Below, in pieces: positions 6,243 to 8,118 of a stretch of DNA of 8,118 nt (its first letter is position 1; every line of letters begins with the position of its first letter). Source of the stretch: an uncultured Acidobacteriota bacterium (lineage in GTDB: Bacteria; Acidobacteriota; Thermoanaerobaculia; UBA5066); the NCBI GenBank assembly GCA_937902605.1, contig CALFNC010000223.1, forward strand, positions 1 through 8,118, given 5' to 3'. The notes under the pieces were generated by a model, which saw only the letters and a list, made by a program, of their open reading frames with translations, did not search any database and was not told the DNA's origin. The position numbers were made by a program, and so were the translations under genes.

Positions 6243-7400
6243 ATGCGCTTCCTCCCGCTCGTCTTAAAGAACGTCTTCCGGAAGAAGACCCGGTCGATCC
6301 TGACGATCGGATCGATCCTCCTTCCTCTCTTCGTCATCTGCATCATGGGAACGCTGCTCGCGACGCTGGATTCGGACCCCTCCGGTGGGAAGGGGATGTT
6401 CCGCCTGACCGTCCGGCACTCGATCTCCATCACGAACTGGCTCCCCGAGGCCTACCTTCCGAAGCTCCGGCAGATGCCGGGCGTGAAGGAGGTCACGATC
6501 ATGAACTGGTTCGGCGGGAAGTACGTGGACAGCTCCGCGAAGAACTTCTTCGCCCGGTTCGCCATCGATCCCGAGAGCTTCCTCCGGGTCTTCGACGAGG
6601 CGACCGTCGTGGAGGGGTCCGCCGCCGACTGGATGGGAGACCGGAGCGGCCTCCTCGTCGGGAAGGTTCTGATGACGAAGTACGGCTGGCGGCTGGGCCA
6701 GCAGATCACGTTGATGGGCGACATCTATCCCGGCAACTACACGTTCACGATTCGGGCGGTCTTCAAGGGGGCCGACGAGAGCGGCGTCTATTTCGACCGG
6801 AGAGTGCACGAGGAGGCGCTTCCGCGCGTCAAGGGCTACGTCGGGATGTACTGGATCAAGACCGACTCGGTGGCCGCCGTGGAGCGGCTCCCGAAGCAGA
6901 TTGACGCGATGTTCGAGAACTCGCCGTTCCCGACGAAGACGGAGACCGAGAAGGAATTCCAGAACAGCTGGGTCTCGATGCTCGGAAACGTCAAGCTCCT
7001 CATCACGTCGATTGCCACGATCATCGTCCTCGTCATCCTCCTGATCGCGGCGAACACGATGGCGATGTCGGCGCGCGAGCGGGTGACCGAGATCGCCGTG
7101 CTCCGGACGCTCGGGTTCGGAAAGCCGACGATCCTGGGGCTGGTGCTGGGAGAAAGCGTCCTGCTCTCGCTCTTCGGCGGGCTTCTCGGGCTCGGTCTCT
7201 TCGTGCTGTCGTTCCCCGGCTTCAGGGCGTGGATGCTCAACTCGCCGATGGGGGCCTTCGCCACGGGGATGAGGATCTTCCCCGGGATCCTGGCGCTCGG
7301 CTTCTTCATCACGGTCCTCGTCGGGCTCCTCTCCGGCCTCGTCCCGGCGATTCGCTCGGCCGGACGATCCATCCCGGACGGGCTCCGGCAGGTTGGCTGA
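6243..7400 (+). CDS. FtsX/MacB-type ABC transporter permease (first of two)
   Basis: This 385-residue membrane subunit has the FtsX/MacB layout: a basic N-terminus (NVFRKKTRS), a first membrane helix (about 18-40), a periplasmic domain (about 42-250), then three helices (about 252-274, 297-323 and 345-370). ARERVTEIAVLRTLGF (277-292), after the second helix, is the typical cytoplasmic coupling segment that contacts the ATPase. The protein should work as a mechanotransmission-type subunit, moving substrate in the periplasm or outer membrane leaflet rather than through a channel. ATG 6243 is chosen because MRFLPLVLKNVFRKK is the family's usual start. The upstream in-frame extension (from 6171) lies inside the ATPase gene and is Arg-rich. 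The nearest Shine-Dalgarno, GGAG, is only two bases from the ATG, so translation may depend on coupling to the ATPase gene, which ends seven bases earlier. Confidence 0.92.
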   Translation: MRFLPLVLKNVFRKKTRSILTIGSILLPLFVICIMGTLLATLDSDPSGGKGMFRLTVRHSISITNWLPEAYLPKLRQMPGVKEVTIMNWFGGKYVDSSAKNFFARFAIDPESFLRVFDEATVVEGSAADWMGDRSGLLVGKVLMTKYGWRLGQQITLMGDIYPGNYTFTIRAVFKGADESGVYFDRRVHEEALPRVKGYVGMYWIKTDSVAAVERLPKQIDAMFENSPFPTKTETEKEFQNSWVSMLGNVKLLITSIATIIVLVILLIAANTMAMSARERVTEIAVLRTLGFGKPTILGLVLGESVLLSLFGGLLGLGLFVLSFPGFRAWMLNSPMGAFATGMRIFPGILALGFFITVLVGLLSGLVPAIRSAGRSIPDGLRQVG

Positions 7401-7422
7401 GGAATAGGGAGAAGGACACGAC

Positions 7423-8118
7423 ATGCTCGGCATCCCGCTGAAGTACAACATCCGGAACCTCTTCGTGAGGCGGGTGACGACGACGCTGACGGTCCTCGGG
7501 ATCGGCCTCGTCGTGGCCGTCTTCCTCTCGGTGATGGCGCTCGGCGAGGGAATCTCGAAGGTCTTCACCACCTCGGGCTCCGACAAGAACGTCCTCGTCC
7601 TGAGGCAGAACTCGCAGTCGGAGCTCCAGTCGGGCATCGGACTCGACCAGGTGCCCCTCGTCCTGACGCTCCCCGGCATCGAGAAGGACGCCGACGGCAA
7701 GCCGCTCGCGTCGGCCGAGCTGAACATCGTCCTGAACCTCGAGAAGGTCGACGGCGGCAGCTCGAACGTGACCCTCCGCGGCGTCCAGGAGAAGGCGATG
7801 CATCTCCGTCCCGGGATGAAGCTGACCGAAGGGCGGATGTTCCGGCCGGGGATGTCGGAGGTGATCGTCTCGGAGAGCGTGGCGAAGCGCTTCCGGAACT
7901 GTACTTCGGGCAGCACGCTCAAGTTCGGGTCGTACCGCTGGACCGTCGTCGGGCACTTCGACGCGGGCGGGACCGCCCCCGACAGCGAGATCTGGACCGA
8001 CGTGGAGGGGATGCGGAGCACCTTCAAGCGGGGCGGCTACTCGTCGGTCCTGGCCCGGACCACCGACCGGGCGGGGCGGGACGCGTTCATCGCCGGAGTC
8101 GCCGGCGACGCGCGGCTC
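7423..8118 (+). CDS. Second FtsX/MacB-type ABC permease, partial (runs off the window)
   Basis: The frame is open from ATG 7423 to the window edge, giving 232 residues of what should be a roughly 380-400-residue protein. My translation opens MLGIPLKYNIRNLFVRRVTT, followed by one membrane helix (about 20-40). A periplasmic MacB-like domain follows, containing GRMFRPGMSEVIVSESVAKRF in two adjoining parts (137-157) and FDAGGTAPDSEIW (179-191), typical of MacB core domains. The C-terminal three helices lie outside the window. AAGGA (7412-7416) six bases upstream supports the start, 22 bases after the first permease. The two permeases share architecture but not obvious sequence identity, so they probably form a heterodimer with one ATPase dimer. 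The alternative is that they act as separate homodimers. Confidence 0.9.
   Translation, partial: MLGIPLKYNIRNLFVRRVTTTLTVLGIGLVVAVFLSVMALGEGISKVFTTSGSDKNVLVLRQNSQSELQSGIGLDQVPLVLTLPGIEKDADGKPLASAELNIVLNLEKVDGGSSNVTLRGVQEKAMHLRPGMKLTEGRMFRPGMSEVIVSESVAKRFRNCTSGSTLKFGSYRWTVVGHFDAGGTAPDSEIWTDVEGMRSTFKRGGYSSVLARTTDRAGRDAFIAGVAGDARL

Noticed and set aside
6264..8027. 587-residue open frame on the minus strand across both permease genes
   Set aside because: Low-complexity, charged composition with no domain; it spans two well-supported permease genes and their spacer, so it is a codon-bias shadow.
1..8118. CRISPR array, tRNA/rRNA, insertion sequence, phage or defence genes
   Set aside because: No regularly spaced repeats, no tRNA-like or rRNA-like stretches, and no transposase, integrase or nuclease motifs were seen on either strand.

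Overview
The window comes from a GC-rich bacterial genome (roughly two thirds G+C by eye, strong preference for G or C at third codon positions). It looks like the end of an assembled contig: the first 45 bases are Illumina sequencing-adapter sequence, not genome. The gene set (pyruvate:ferredoxin oxidoreductase, a BldC/MerR-type mini-regulator, an FGGY sugar kinase and a MacA-type ABC exporter) fits an uncultivated GC-rich phylum with anaerobic capacity, such as Acidobacteriota, but no gene here fixes the taxonomy and that guess is weak.

Layout. Bases 1-45 are adapter. Bases 46-1895 (minus strand) hold the N-terminal ~617 residues of a nifJ-type pyruvate:ferredoxin oxidoreductase, cut off at the adapter junction. 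A 139-base gap with two inverted repeats separates it from an 86-residue BldC-like helix-turn-helix gene on the same strand (2035-2295). A short AT-rich divergent control region (about 2296-2455) follows. It carries a 16-base inverted repeat overlapping a good -35 box, and a perfect 14-base palindrome that reads TATAAT on both strands. Rightward from it runs a complete FGGY-family carbohydrate kinase (2456-4012). After a 245-base gap with at most one doubtful 50-residue ORF comes a tightly packed plus-strand operon: a MacA/HlyD-type periplasmic adaptor (4258-5475), a MacB/LolD-type ATPase (5486-6235), a FtsX/MacB-type permease (6243-7400) and the start of a second permease (7423 to the window end).

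How the parts work together. The four-gene block should form an ATP-driven exporter or lipoprotein/lipid-handling complex in the inner membrane, with an adaptor reaching into the periplasm. The ATPase and permease, which are fused in classical MacB, are separate here, and there are two different permeases. The left half is a possible regulatory unit: a small DNA-binding protein sits between, and shares a promoter region with, a central-metabolism enzyme and a sugar kinase, so it may control one or both. I found no RNA genes, CRISPR arrays, insertion sequences or defence genes, and no convincing evidence of a previously undescribed system. The best items for a second look are the divergent control region, the His-rich regulator and the adapter contamination.
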